From Lautropia sp. (GTDB taxonomy: Bacteria; Pseudomonadota; Gammaproteobacteria; Burkholderiales; Burkholderiaceae_E), in NCBI GenBank assembly GCA_030530775.1, contig JAUMUG010000005.1, forward strand, positions 124,001 through 188,000: a stretch of DNA of 64,000 bases. Direction: 5' to 3'. A model generated the notes under the pieces. The model made no database searches. It saw only the letters and a list, made by a program, of their open reading frames with translations, and was not told the DNA's origin. The number at the start of each line of letters is the position of its first letter. Positions within the stretch are counted from its first letter, which is position 1. Positions 53,382-62,150 of the stretch are shown piece by piece. Both the position numbers and the translations under genes were made by a program.

Positions 53382-55276
53382 TGAGGGATGGGACTGCCTC
53401 GCTGTCTCGCCTGCGCGTGGCGGTGCTGGTCGAGACGCCGTGTGTCAGCCGTTATGCGCGGGACTTGATCGCCTGGCTACAGGCTGATCCGTCGATCACA
53501 CTTCTGGGGGTCTGGCACCCGGCATCCTTGCCTTCCGTGGCGAAGGGGGGGCGCTGGGCCAACCGCTTCCGGGGCTGGGTATATCGTTGGGACGCGCGCT
53601 GGGCGGGGCTCAGTGCTCCGGTGGACCCTGGGCTCGGGTTGGCCCGTGTATCGGCCAAGGTCTGGCATCCCGATATCCCGGATATCGTCGGGATTGCGTC
53701 CAGCGTCAGTTCCCGCTCCCCGGCTGGGCCTGGCCCGAAACAACGGGTGGGGACATCGTGGATGCCTCTGCCCGACTGTGATCTGTTGATTCGGGCGGGG
53801 GCCGTGCCGGAGGCGTGGTGTCCGTCTCTGGCCGTGCATGCCCGCTACGGTGTGCTGGGTTTCGATTTCAGTCTGTCGGCGCCGCCCGATCGGACTGGGC
53901 TTGGTTTCGTGGAATGCCTGCAGGGCGAGCATCAGGCCGGGGTCGTGCTCTATGCGCTGGCCGCCGGCATGCAAGCGCCCTGGGTGGTGCAGCGGGGCTG
54001 GTTTCAGCCGCATTGGAGCCTGGGGCGGACACGGGCGATGTTGTTGTCAGCCGCGGTACGGATGATGAAGGATGCCGTCCTGCAGTGTGCCCGATGGCAC
54101 AGCGCTGAAACGGCCGCCTCGGTTTTGTCGTCCTCGGCGCTGGTCATGGCCGCTGCAACGTTGCCGAGCCGGATCTGGCCCGAGGGGGCACAGGCGGCTC
54201 ATCTGCGTGGTCGTGAACTGCCGCCCCGGATGAATGTGGCACGGGTCGAGCCGGTGCCGGTGGGTGCCTTGTTGCGCTATCTGGGCAGCACCGCACGGCG
54301 CTTGCTGCGCAAGGCAGTGGATCGTCGAAAGAACCGTGGTTACAGTTGGCAGTTGGGCTTCGTGCAGGCCACTCATCCGGCCACCATCGATTTCGCCAAG
54401 GTGCAGCCGGTTGGCTCGCCTGGTCGTCGCTTTCTGGCTGATCCTTTTCTTGCACCGGCTTTGAATCCCGGTGAAAAGCCGGTGGTGTTCGTCGAGGAAT
54501 GGGCGCCGCGGAGGTGCCGGGGGCATATATCGGCGCTCGAAGTCGATGTGCAGTCGGTACCCGGCAGCTTGCGGCCACCCCGGGTGCGGCTGCGTCATTT
54601 GGGCGAGATCATCCGTACCGAGCATCATCTGTCTTTTCCGTTCTATTTTCGCTGGCAGGGCGGGCACTATATCTGCCCCGAATCGGCCGCGTCCGGCCGG
54701 ATCACCGTCTGGCGCGCCAAGTGCTTTCCCACCGAGTGGGAGCCGGCCGCGGTGCTGATGCAGAATGTCTCGGCTGTCGACACGATGCTGTTCGAGGCGC
54801 AAGGGCGTTGGTGGATGCTGACCAATCTGGACCGGACCGGCAGTGCTCTGTTGACGTCCAGCCGGGATTTCCATTCCGAATTGCACCTGTTCCATGCCGA
54901 TTCGCCTCTGTCGTCGGATTGGACGCCACATCCGATGAACCCGCTGCGCGTCGACAGTTATGGTGGTCGCAATGCCGGTATGGCGGCTTCTGCCGAAGGC
55001 GTCTTCCGCTTTGGGCAGTTGCAGGCTTTCGATTGTTACGGGCATGGTTTGGCGATTTACCGGGTGACCGAGCTGAGTACCACACGCTATGCCGAAGAGT
55101 TGGTACGGGTGGTGACGCCGAGTCAGCTGAAGAGTGTCGCTGGTCTGCACGGGGTGCACACGCTCAATCAGGTCGGTGATCTGGCGGTGGTCGATCTGTT
55201 GCACCGCGGCGGTTTACGGGTCGCCGAACAGCCACTGCGCAATGGCCGCAAGTCTCGTTCAGGCCGTCGGGGCTGA
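53381..55276 (+). CDS. Formyltransferase-like / GINT1-like two-domain protein
   Basis: 631 residues, no membrane segment. The N-terminal ~280 residues resemble sugar formyltransferases (LRVAVLVETPCVSRYARDL; GLGFVECLQGEHQAGVV), but the catalytic SFHHG-type motif reads GFDFS and the later Asp-Gly region is lost. The C-terminal ~300 residues match the glucosamine inositolphosphorylceramide transferase N-terminal family, a five-bladed-propeller-like fold: RRFLADPFL, VVFVEEW, HHLSFPFYF, YICPESAASGRITVWRA, HPMNPLRVDSYGGRNAG. Such proteins occur in glycan loci and may act as transferases or glycan binders. Its end overlaps the moeB end by 18 bases on the opposite strand. Confidence 0.7.
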   Translation: MRDGTASLSRLRVAVLVETPCVSRYARDLIAWLQADPSITLLGVWHPASLPSVAKGGRWANRFRGWVYRWDARWAGLSAPVDPGLGLARVSAKVWHPDIPDIVGIASSVSSRSPAGPGPKQRVGTSWMPLPDCDLLIRAGAVPEAWCPSLAVHARYGVLGFDFSLSAPPDRTGLGFVECLQGEHQAGVVLYALAAGMQAPWVVQRGWFQPHWSLGRTRAMLLSAAVRMMKDAVLQCARWHSAETAASVLSSSALVMAAATLPSRIWPEGAQAAHLRGRELPPRMNVARVEPVPVGALLRYLGSTARRLLRKAVDRRKNRGYSWQLGFVQATHPATIDFAKVQPVGSPGRRFLADPFLAPALNPGEKPVVFVEEWAPRRCRGHISALEVDVQSVPGSLRPPRVRLRHLGEIIRTEHHLSFPFYFRWQGGHYICPESAASGRITVWRAKCFPTEWEPAAVLMQNVSAVDTMLFEAQGRWWMLTNLDRTGSALLTSSRDFHSELHLFHADSPLSSDWTPHPMNPLRVDSYGGRNAGMAASAEGVFRFGQLQAFDCYGHGLAIYRVTELSTTRYAEELVRVVTPSQLKSVAGLHGVHTLNQVGDLAVVDLLHRGGLRVAEQPLRNGRKSRSGRRG

Positions 55277-56197
55277 AATACGGTCACGACAGACCGGACA
55301 ATCGGGGTCGCGGGGCACGCGGATCGGCGTGAAGCGCATCGTGCGGGCATCCAGCAGCAGCAGCTGTCCAGTGATGGATGTGCCGAAGCGACCTGCCAGC
55401 TTCAGGGCTTCGGCGGCCTGCATGGTGCCGATGATGCCGGTCAGCGGGGCGAACACGCCCATTTGTGAGCAGCGGGTCTCCTCGACATTTTCGCCCTCCG
55501 GGAACAGGCAGTGATAGCAGGGGGAGTCGTCTTGTCGGGGATCGAAGATCGACAACTGACCATCGAAACGGATGGCGGCTCCCGAGACCAGTGGCTTGCG
55601 ATGCAGGATACAGCCGCGGTTGATGGCCTGACGGGTCGGGAAGTTGTCACTGCAGTCCAGCACCACATCCGCTTGGCGGATGGCTTCCGACAATGACTGG
55701 GGCGACTGGGGCAGTACGATCGATGCCTCCATGTATGCCGGGGGGGAGTTGCTGGCATCGGGATCCGAGGCTCTGGCGGTGCGCAGGTGGGGGGCCGTTG
55801 TCTCCCGTGCATCGGCGGCGGATGGCGCTGCAGCGCCCGCGGTCGTGGGACACGAAGCGCGGTGTGTGGTGTCGAGATCGAGCCTGGGTAGCAGGCAGAG
55901 TTCCACATCGGGGTTGAGTGCCTGCAGGGTCAGCTTCGCGGAGCCGGTCTTGTCCATGCCGATGCGATCCTGTCGGTGCAGGATTTGGCGCTGCAGATTG
56001 GTGAGGTCGACTGTGTCGCCATCGGCGATCATCAGGCGGCCCACACCGGCTGCGGCCAGATAGAGCGCTGCAGGTGAGCCGAGGCCGCCGGCACCGACGA
56101 TCAGCATCGTGCTGGCCAACAGGCGTTCCTGGGCTTCGATGCCGATTTCGTCCAGCAGGATGTGCCGGCTGTAACGCAACAGTTGTTCGTCGTTCAT
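55259..56197 (-). CDS. moeB: MoeB/ThiF/HesA-family adenylyltransferase with internal insertion
   Basis: 312 residues against about 250 usual. It adenylates the C-terminus of a ubiquitin-like sulfur carrier (MoaD or ThiS). Motifs are RYSRHILLDEIGIEAQERL, the nucleotide loop VGAGGLGSPAALYL, DGDTVDLTNLQRQILH, DCSDNFPTRQAIN, and zinc cysteines in CYHC and CPVC; ETRCSQ may hold the active-site Cys. Residues about 106-165 form an Ala/Thr/Ser/Pro-rich insertion before the conserved DCSDN motif. The ctpA/gpmA context is usual in this order. The choice between MoeB and ThiF cannot be made from sequence alone. Confidence 0.85.
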   Translation of the reverse strand: MNDEQLLRYSRHILLDEIGIEAQERLLASTMLIVGAGGLGSPAALYLAAAGVGRLMIADGDTVDLTNLQRQILHRQDRIGMDKTGSAKLTLQALNPDVELCLLPRLDLDTTHRASCPTTAGAAAPSAADARETTAPHLRTARASDPDASNSPPAYMEASIVLPQSPQSLSEAIRQADVVLDCSDNFPTRQAINRGCILHRKPLVSGAAIRFDGQLSIFDPRQDDSPCYHCLFPEGENVEETRCSQMGVFAPLTGIIGTMQAAEALKLAGRFGTSITGQLLLLDARTMRFTPIRVPRDPDCPVCRDRISAPTA

Positions 56198-56206
56198 GCT
56201 TTCTTC

Positions 56207-56240
56207 GCTCGGGCTCCCGTAGCGGGCCGGGAGCCCGAGC
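56207..56240. terminator. Perfect 13-bp hairpin between ctpA and moeB
   Basis: GCTCGGGCTCCCG (56207-56219) and its exact reverse complement (56228-56240) with an 8-base loop. It lies just after the ctpA stop on the - strand. No T run follows, so it may be an intrinsic terminator of weak type or an mRNA-stabilising end. Confidence 0.5.
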
Positions 56241-56248
56241 TCATGGCA

Positions 56249-57763
56249 TCAGGGGCGCTTGCCGTCGGTGGCGGCTGGTTTCCTGTTGGTGCCGGCTTTG
56301 TCATCAGCTTTGTCGGCTGTACCGGCTTTGCCGGTTTTGTCCGCTGCGTTTGCATCGGTGGCATCCGGCGCGCCCGGTGGCATCTTCTGTACCTGTTTGC
56401 CCTGCAGGTAGTTCAGGGCCTGCTGCAGCTGGAAGTCGTCTGCTGGCACGCCAAACTCGACCGGCTTGCGATTGCGCAGGCGCTGCTGGTCGATCGAGGA
56501 TGGTGACGAAGACTTCACCTCCGGCGTGCTGTCGCGATCGTTGCTGAGATGACGCTGCAGATCGGCTTCGCGGATCCGGAAGCTGTTGAGCTCGGCGTCG
56601 GCCGATTCCTCGACGACATGGTCGGGAATGATGCCGCGGGCTTGGATCGAGCGCCCGTTTGGGGTGTAGTAACGCGCCGTCGTCAGTTTGATGGCGGTCT
56701 TGCGATCGGCCAGTGGCAGGATGGTCTGCACCGAGCCCTTGCCGAAGGTCTGGGTGCCCATCACGATGGCCCGCTTGTGATCCTGCAGGGCACCGGCGAC
56801 GATCTCGGAAGCCGAAGCCGAACCGGCATTGACCAGCACGACCATCTTGACGGTCTTTGTCCAGGCCGGCAGTGAGGCGATTCGGTCGATGCGCGAGTTG
56901 CCACCATACAGATAGTCTTCGGGGCTGGCGTAATAGCTGCGCTTGGCGTCTTCGGTGCGGCCATCGGTGGAAGTGACTTCCATTCGCGGCTTCAGGAAGG
57001 CGGCCGAGACACCGATGGCTCCGTGCAGCAGGCCGCCCGGATCATTGCGTAGGTCGAGGATCAGTGACTCGACCGGCCCCTGCTTGCCCAGCTGGGTCAG
57101 GTGCTTGGCCAGGCTGTCGACCGTGTGTTCCTGGAACTGCGAGATGCGGACATAGGCTACACCGGGTTCCAGCATCTTGCTGCGAACCGATTGCACCTTG
57201 ATGATGTCGCGGACGATGGTCAGGACGATCTGCTCGTTGACCCCTTTGCGCTGGATGGTCAGCGTGATCGGGCTCTTGGGCTTGCCGCGCATCAGTTTGA
57301 CGGCCTGATCGAGCGGCATGCCCTTGGTGGGGGTGTCGCCGATCTGGATGATCAGGTCGCCGGCCTTGACCCCTGCCTTGGCGGCCGGGGTGTCTTCGAT
57401 CGGCGAGACGACCTTGACGAAACCGTCCTCGGTGCCGATCTCGATACCGAGCCCACCGAATTGCCCCTGGGTGCTGACCTGCAGTTCACTGAAGGCCGTT
57501 TCATCCAGGTAGGCGGAATGGGGGTCCAGTCCAGTCAGCATGCCGCTGATCGCATCGGTGATCAGCTTGCCGTCCTTGACGGGTTCGACGTAGAAGGATT
57601 TGATCGTGCCGAAGACTTCACTGAACTGGCGCAGTTCTTCGAGCGGCAGGACGTTGCGGTTGCCGACATCCTTCTGAGCCACGGCGCTCAGGCCAAGACT
57701 GAGCGCAACCCCGGCGATGGCGCCAATACCGATTAGGCTGACGGTTCTGAGTGGGCTGGACAT
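56249..57763 (-). CDS. C-terminal processing peptidase (S41 family, CtpA)
   Basis: 504 residues. The N-terminus has a signal anchor (RTVSLIGIGAIAGVALSLGLSAVAQ). A PDZ domain lies near 90-170 (GLGIEIGTEDGFVKVVSPIEDTPAAKAGVKAGDLI) and the S41 core has LILDLRNDPGGLL and NAGSASASEIVAGALQDHKRAIVMGTQTFGKG, giving the Ser and Lys of the catalytic dyad. It cleaves C-terminal tails of periplasmic proteins. The C-terminus is a 45-residue Ala/Asp/Lys/Thr-rich tail without structure. ATG 57763 is chosen over the TTG at 57775. Confidence 0.92.
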   Translation of the reverse strand: MSSPLRTVSLIGIGAIAGVALSLGLSAVAQKDVGNRNVLPLEELRQFSEVFGTIKSFYVEPVKDGKLITDAISGMLTGLDPHSAYLDETAFSELQVSTQGQFGGLGIEIGTEDGFVKVVSPIEDTPAAKAGVKAGDLIIQIGDTPTKGMPLDQAVKLMRGKPKSPITLTIQRKGVNEQIVLTIVRDIIKVQSVRSKMLEPGVAYVRISQFQEHTVDSLAKHLTQLGKQGPVESLILDLRNDPGGLLHGAIGVSAAFLKPRMEVTSTDGRTEDAKRSYYASPEDYLYGGNSRIDRIASLPAWTKTVKMVVLVNAGSASASEIVAGALQDHKRAIVMGTQTFGKGSVQTILPLADRKTAIKLTTARYYTPNGRSIQARGIIPDHVVEESADAELNSFRIREADLQRHLSNDRDSTPEVKSSSPSSIDQQRLRNRKPVEFGVPADDFQLQQALNYLQGKQVQKMPPGAPDATDANAADKTGKAGTADKADDKAGTNRKPAATDGKRP

Positions 57764-57917
57764 TTTTTGGCGCAATCCTATAGGCGGCAGCGTATGAGCC
57801 TGGTAGATTCAAATGAATCTTCCAGTATAGCGGTATCGAGCCGGGTACAGCGTAAAGGCCTGAGGCATTTACGCTGCACTTCGGCTGTCATCGGAGGACT
57901 TGCCGCCAGCGATGGGC

Positions 57918-58679
57918 TCAGCTTTTCTTGGCGGAGCCCTGTTTGGCAACGGCGGCCATGGCAGCTTCGATCTCGGCCTGATTGCCCAGATAATAGTGGC
58001 GGATCGGCTTCAGATCATGATTCAGCTCATAGACCAGCGGACGGGCGGTCGGAATGTTGAGTTCAACGATATCGTCGTCTGAAATGTCGTCCAGGTGCTT
58101 GACCAGGGCGCGCAGTGAATTGCCGTGTGCGGCGATGATGACACGCTTGCCCGAACGGATGGTCGGCGCGATACTTTCGTTCCAGAACGGCAGCACGCGG
58201 GCCACGGTGTCCTTCAGGCACTCCGTGCGTGGCTGCTCGTCCTTGGTGAGGTTGGCGTAGCGTGGGTCCCGCAGCTGCTCGGCCAGGCGCGGATCGTCCT
58301 CGGGCATCGGCGGAGGAGCGATGGCGTACGCGCGCCGCCAAATCTTGACCTGATCGTCACCGTATTCGGCGGCCGTCTCGGCTTTGTTCCATCCCTGCAG
58401 GTTACCGTAGTGACGCTCGTTCAGACGCCAATGATGTTCGACGGGCAGCCACAGGCGATCCATCTCGTCCAGCACCGTCCACAGCGTGCGGTTGGCACGC
58501 CTGAGCACCGAGGTGTAACACACGTCGAAGTCATAGCCTTCGTCGCGCAGCAGCTTGCCGGCGCGCTTGGCTTCTTCCATGCCGTTTTCGGTCAGATCGA
58601 CGTCCGTCCAGCCGGTGAAGCGGTTTTCAAGGTTCCATTGGCTTTCGCCATGGCGGATCAACACGAGTTTATAAGTCAT
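57918..58679 (-). CDS. gpmA: 2,3-bisphosphoglycerate-dependent phosphoglycerate mutase
   Basis: Glycolytic interconversion of 3- and 2-phosphoglycerate. It has [21 protein letters not shown] (phosphorylated His), [27 protein letters not shown], and [17 protein letters not shown]. 253 residues, the normal length. AAGGAG lies eight bases before ATG 58679. It diverges from the rhodanese gene, a normal order for Burkholderiales. Confidence 0.96.
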   Translation of the reverse strand: MTYKLVLIRHGESQWNLENRFTGWTDVDLTENGMEEAKRAGKLLRDEGYDFDVCYTSVLRRANRTLWTVLDEMDRLWLPVEHHWRLNERHYGNLQGWNKAETAAEYGDDQVKIWRRAYAIAPPPMPEDDPRLAEQLRDPRYANLTKDEQPRTECLKDTVARVLPFWNESIAPTIRSGKRVIIAAHGNSLRALVKHLDDISDDDIVELNIPTARPLVYELNHDLKPIRHYYLGNQAEIEAAMAAVAKQGSAKKS

Positions 58680-58761
58680 AGAACAACTCCTTGGCGTCCC
58701 GGGCACGTGATTTCGTGGCGGGAAAGATATAATTCTCGCCTATTTTCATGGGATCGTTGTC

Positions 58762-59163
58762 GTGAACTTCATCAGCCAGAATGTCTTTCTGATCGCCATC
58801 GCCGTTTTGTCGGGCGGTGCCCTGCTGTGGCAGGCTGTCATGCGCGGCCGGGGCGGCGCCACGGTGGGTACCCTGCAGGCCACGCAGATGATCAACCAGA
58901 AGGGGGCGCAGGTGATCGATCTGCGCGGCGACGCCGAATTCCGCGCCGGCCATCTGCCTGGGGCCAGACAGGTGACGGCCGATCGCGTGCAGACCGTGGT
59001 GGCGGGCATCGAGGCCAGCAGGCCGGTGCTGCTGGTTTGCAATACGGGCATGCAGGCCGCCAAGGCGGCCGCTGCGCTCAAGTCCAGTGGCCGGGGCGAG
59101 GTCTATACCCTGGATGGTGGCATTGGCGCTTGGCGTCAAGCCGGCCTGCCTCTGGTCAAGTAA
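58762..59163 (+). CDS. Membrane-anchored rhodanese-like protein
   Basis: 133 residues, GTG start. One N-terminal membrane segment (VFLIAIAVLSGGALLWQAVM) is followed by a rhodanese domain with VIDLRGDAEFRAGHLPGARQV and the active loop VCNTGMQAAKAA, whose Cys would carry the persulfide. Its role in sulfur transfer is unproved. It leads the + strand row grxC, secB, gpsA. Confidence 0.88.
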   Translation: MNFISQNVFLIAIAVLSGGALLWQAVMRGRGGATVGTLQATQMINQKGAQVIDLRGDAEFRAGHLPGARQVTADRVQTVVAGIEASRPVLLVCNTGMQAAKAAAALKSSGRGEVYTLDGGIGAWRQAGLPLVK

Positions 59164-59368
59164 TCCGTCCGCTCCCACCGGTCGGCTTCCACGGCTTGCA
59201 TCGTGCGCCGGTCCCGATCCGCGTCTTGACGTGTGCCCATGCCTTGTCATTGGGTGCAACGGCCTCATCTGTTTTTACGGCTGGGCCCGACGTGGTCTGG
59301 TTTGCCGAGTCGGGCCGGCCGTTGGGTCCCGGCACGGCCTTTCCTTTCTTTTTCAGCGGGAGTCTTTC

Positions 59369-59629
59369 ATGTCTGCTCAAGTGGTGATGTATGCCAAAAC
59401 CACCTGCCCCTATTGCCATCGTGCCGAGCGCTTGCTTCAGGAGCGCGGGGTGACGCAGCTCGAAAAAATTCTGATCGATCGCGAGCCGGAGCGTAGGCCC
59501 GAGATGATCGAACGTGCGGGGGGGCGTACCACCGTGCCACAGATCTTCATCGATGGGCAGCATGTGGGGGGCTGCGACGATCTGCACGCACTCGACAGTG
59601 CGGGCAAACTCTCGTCAATGCTGGCATGA
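59369..59629 (+). CDS. grxC: Glutaredoxin 3
   Basis: 86 residues. The active site is TTCPYCHRAERLL, with the cis-Pro loop TTVPQIFIDGQHVGGCDDL that binds glutathione. It reduces disulfides at the expense of glutathione in the cytoplasm. A frame open further upstream has no similarity, so the ATG with GGGAG nearby is chosen. A G7 run lies at 59518-59524 within the gene. Confidence 0.95.
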   Translation: MSAQVVMYAKTTCPYCHRAERLLQERGVTQLEKILIDREPERRPEMIERAGGRTTVPQIFIDGQHVGGCDDLHALDSAGKLSSMLA

Positions 59630-59695
59630 TTCAGGGTGCTGGTTCAGGCAACAGGGTCTGAACTTCCTTTTTTATCCATTCATACCGAGTCAAGC

Positions 59696-60178
59696 ATGGC
59701 AGAAGAAAACAATCCGGTCTTCCAGATCCAGCGGATGTATCTGAAGGATATGTCGCTCGAGATCCCGCACGCGCCGAATATCTTTCTGGAACAGACGCCG
59801 CCGACCGTCGAGGTCTCGATCGATACCGCGCAGGAGAACCTGGCCGACGGGATCTTCGAGATCAGTGTGACCGTCACCGTCACGACCAAGCTCGAAGAGA
59901 AGGTCGTGTTCCTGGTCGAAGGCAAGCAGGCCGGCATTTTCGAGATCCGTAATATCCCAGCGGATCAGATGGATATCGTGCTCAATGTGCTGTGCCCGAA
60001 CACTATCTATCCCTATTTGCGTTCCAACATCGCCGATGTCATCCAGCGTGCCGGCTTCCCACCGATCCATTTGGCCGAAATCAACTTCGAGGTGCTCCAT
60101 CAGCAACGGCTGGCGGCCGCCAGTCAGGCCGATGGTCAGCTGAGTACGGATGATCGGCCCACGTCGGCACCGCACTGA
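59696..60178 (+). CDS. secB: Protein-export chaperone SecB
   Basis: 160 residues from ATG 59696. It keeps preproteins unfolded and delivers them to SecA. The sequence [22 protein letters not shown], the acidic middle and [38 protein letters not shown] are typical. Position between grxC and gpsA is conserved in Betaproteobacteria. Confidence 0.96.
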   Translation: MAEENNPVFQIQRMYLKDMSLEIPHAPNIFLEQTPPTVEVSIDTAQENLADGIFEISVTVTVTTKLEEKVVFLVEGKQAGIFEIRNIPADQMDIVLNVLCPNTIYPYLRSNIADVIQRAGFPPIHLAEINFEVLHQQRLAAASQADGQLSTDDRPTSAPH

Positions 60179-60244
60179 GCCCTCATCCCTCGGGGCGGGT
60201 GTCCTTGGGGATCCGCTGGCGTGTTTTGAGAAATAGGTGGACAG

Positions 60245-60826
60245 ATGAAGACGAGACAGGCGCTGGTCGCGATATCGTTGGCTGGTTTCATGATGGCAGC
60301 CGCTCTGCCGGCGGTGATGGCTCAGAGCAGCAACAGCACCAGTCTGCCGGCCATGCAGCCCAGCTCCACCCTTGGGCCAGCTTCCAAGTCTGCGCCCGCC
60401 GCCCGGCAGGATGAACCCCGTCAGGCCCGGATTCCGGGTATGGCGCGTTTCCGCTCGATCGGTACCGAAGATGCCGTGATGTTCGATGCCCCTTCCGACA
60501 AGGCCAAGCGGATCTATCAGGCACCCCGCGGCATGCCGGTCGAAGTGATTTCGGTGCTGCAGGATTGGGTCAAAGTGCGGGATTTCGAGGGCGATGTCGC
60601 CTGGGTGCACCGCGACGATCTGGCTGATCGCCGGACCGTGATCGCAAGGGAACGACTGTCTTTGCGCAAGGAGCCGAGCGAGATGGCCGGCAGCTGGTTC
60701 GAGGCGGCCCCTGGCGTCATTTTCGATCTACAGCAGGACAGGGCCGATTCGGAAGGTTTCGTGCGGGTGCGGCATACCGATGGGCAGGTGGGTTTTCTTG
60801 ATAGTGCGCAGCTCTGGGGGCTTTGA
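60245..60826 (+). CDS. Secreted SH3-domain protein
   Basis: 193 residues with a signal peptide (MKTRQALVAISLAGFMMAAALPAVMAQS, probable cut after VMAQ). A Ser/Pro/Ala-rich linker follows. The rest resembles bacterial SH3 repeats (AVMFDAPSDKAKRIYQAPRGMPVEVISVLQDWVKVRDFEGDVAWVHRDDL). Such proteins often bind the cell wall. A second weak repeat runs from LSLRKEPSEMAGSW. Gap of three bases to gpsA suggests one transcript. Confidence 0.8.
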   Translation: MKTRQALVAISLAGFMMAAALPAVMAQSSNSTSLPAMQPSSTLGPASKSAPAARQDEPRQARIPGMARFRSIGTEDAVMFDAPSDKAKRIYQAPRGMPVEVISVLQDWVKVRDFEGDVAWVHRDDLADRRTVIARERLSLRKEPSEMAGSWFEAAPGVIFDLQQDRADSEGFVRVRHTDGQVGFLDSAQLWGL

Positions 60827-60829
60827 AAC

Positions 60830-61867
60830 GTGAAGGTCGGCATTCTCGGCGCTGGCGCCTGGGGAACGGCACTGGCCATCCATGTTGCAGCCCGCCATCG
60901 GGTGGTGCTGTGGTCCCGCAATCCAGCCGTTCTCCGACAGATCGGTGAAGAACGGATCAATCGCAGCTATTTGCCCGAGGTGCCGGTTCCGGCCGGAGTG
61001 CATTTGACCGATGATCCGCTCATCGCGCTGAAGGGGGCCGACCTGGTCGTTCTCGCGACCTCGGTGGCCGGTATTCGGCCGGTGGCACGCCAGGTGGCTT
61101 CGCTCCGGCCGCGGCTGAATGCAGCCGATGTTTCCGGTGGTGAAGCCGGAGGTGCTGAGAAACCCCTTCGGCCGGGATTCGTCTGTCTGTCCAAGGGGCT
61201 GGAGGCTCAGTCGCGCGCCTTGCCGCACCAGGTTTTCTCCGAGGTATTGCCGGGCTATCGCTTCGGCAGCTTCAGCGGCCCCAGTTTTGCACAGGAAGTG
61301 GCGGCCGGCCTGCCGGTGGCGTTGACTGCGGCTTCGCAGGATGAAGGTCTGCGCCACACCATGGTGCAGGCTTTCCATCATGGTGCGATGCGGGTCTATC
61401 GCAGTGCCGACCTGATCGGAGTCGAAATCGCCGGTGCGCTGAAGAACATCATTGCGGTGGCCACCGGGATTTGTGATGGGCTTGGTCTGGGTCTGAACGC
61501 GCGCGCCGCACTCCTGACCCGTGGTCTGGCCGAAATCACCCGCTTCGGCCTCGCGCATGGCGCATCGGCCGAGACTTTTCTGGGTCTGGCGGGCGTTGGC
61601 GATCTGGTGTTGACCTGCACGGGTGATCTGTCCCGCAACCGGCGGGTGGGCCTGTTGCTGGCCCAAGGGCGGTCCTTACCCGACATTTTGGCCAGCCTGG
61701 GTCATGTGGCCGAAGGTGTGGCCTGTTGCCCGGCCGTAGTCTCGCGCGCGGCCGAGGCGCAGATCGAGATGCCGATCAGTCAGGCGGTATTGGCCGTGAC
61801 CGAAGGGCGGCTGTCCGCCCGGGAGGCTGTGGCCGCCCTATTGGCGCGCGAACCACGCCAGGAATGA
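60830..61867 (+). CDS. gpsA: Glycerol-3-phosphate dehydrogenase [NAD(P)+]
   Basis: 345 residues, GTG start. Reduces dihydroxyacetone phosphate for phospholipid synthesis. It has the NAD loop VGILGAGAWGTALA, FVCLSKGLE, FGSFSGPSFAQEVAAGLPVALTAAS, the catalytic region GVEIAGALKNIIAVATGICDGLGLGLNARAALLTRGLAEI, and GLAGVGDLVLTCTGDLSRNRRVG. A short Gly/Ala insertion of about 18 residues (from NAADVSGGEAGG) lies near residue 95-112. Otherwise normal. Confidence 0.96.
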   Translation: MKVGILGAGAWGTALAIHVAARHRVVLWSRNPAVLRQIGEERINRSYLPEVPVPAGVHLTDDPLIALKGADLVVLATSVAGIRPVARQVASLRPRLNAADVSGGEAGGAEKPLRPGFVCLSKGLEAQSRALPHQVFSEVLPGYRFGSFSGPSFAQEVAAGLPVALTAASQDEGLRHTMVQAFHHGAMRVYRSADLIGVEIAGALKNIIAVATGICDGLGLGLNARAALLTRGLAEITRFGLAHGASAETFLGLAGVGDLVLTCTGDLSRNRRVGLLLAQGRSLPDILASLGHVAEGVACCPAVVSRAAEAQIEMPISQAVLAVTEGRLSAREAVAALLAREPRQE

Positions 61868-62150
61868 CGGCCCCGACGCCCCCTGGCCTTGGCGCTTTTT
61901 CCGGCGCCGGGGCCGGTATCGGCGATGGGTGCGTCAATCGTCCACGGTCCGGGCCTGGTGGTACCGTCTTTCGTCGTTGCGATGGTCATGGCCCGGACTC
62001 CGGGTCCGTCTTTCGGGCACTGGGGTCCGGCTTGTGTGTATCGGCGCATCACTGATTTCGGCCGCTCCGGATTTCAGGCGTGGGGTTCGGTTCATTCGGC
62101 TCTGTCAGGGATGTTGGTGTGGTCGCTTCGTGGTTCCGACAGTGTGCCGT
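61868..62150. other. Interval between gpsA and trmL
   Basis: About 280 bases between convergent genes. No gene, terminator or repeat was recognised with confidence. Confidence 0.4.
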
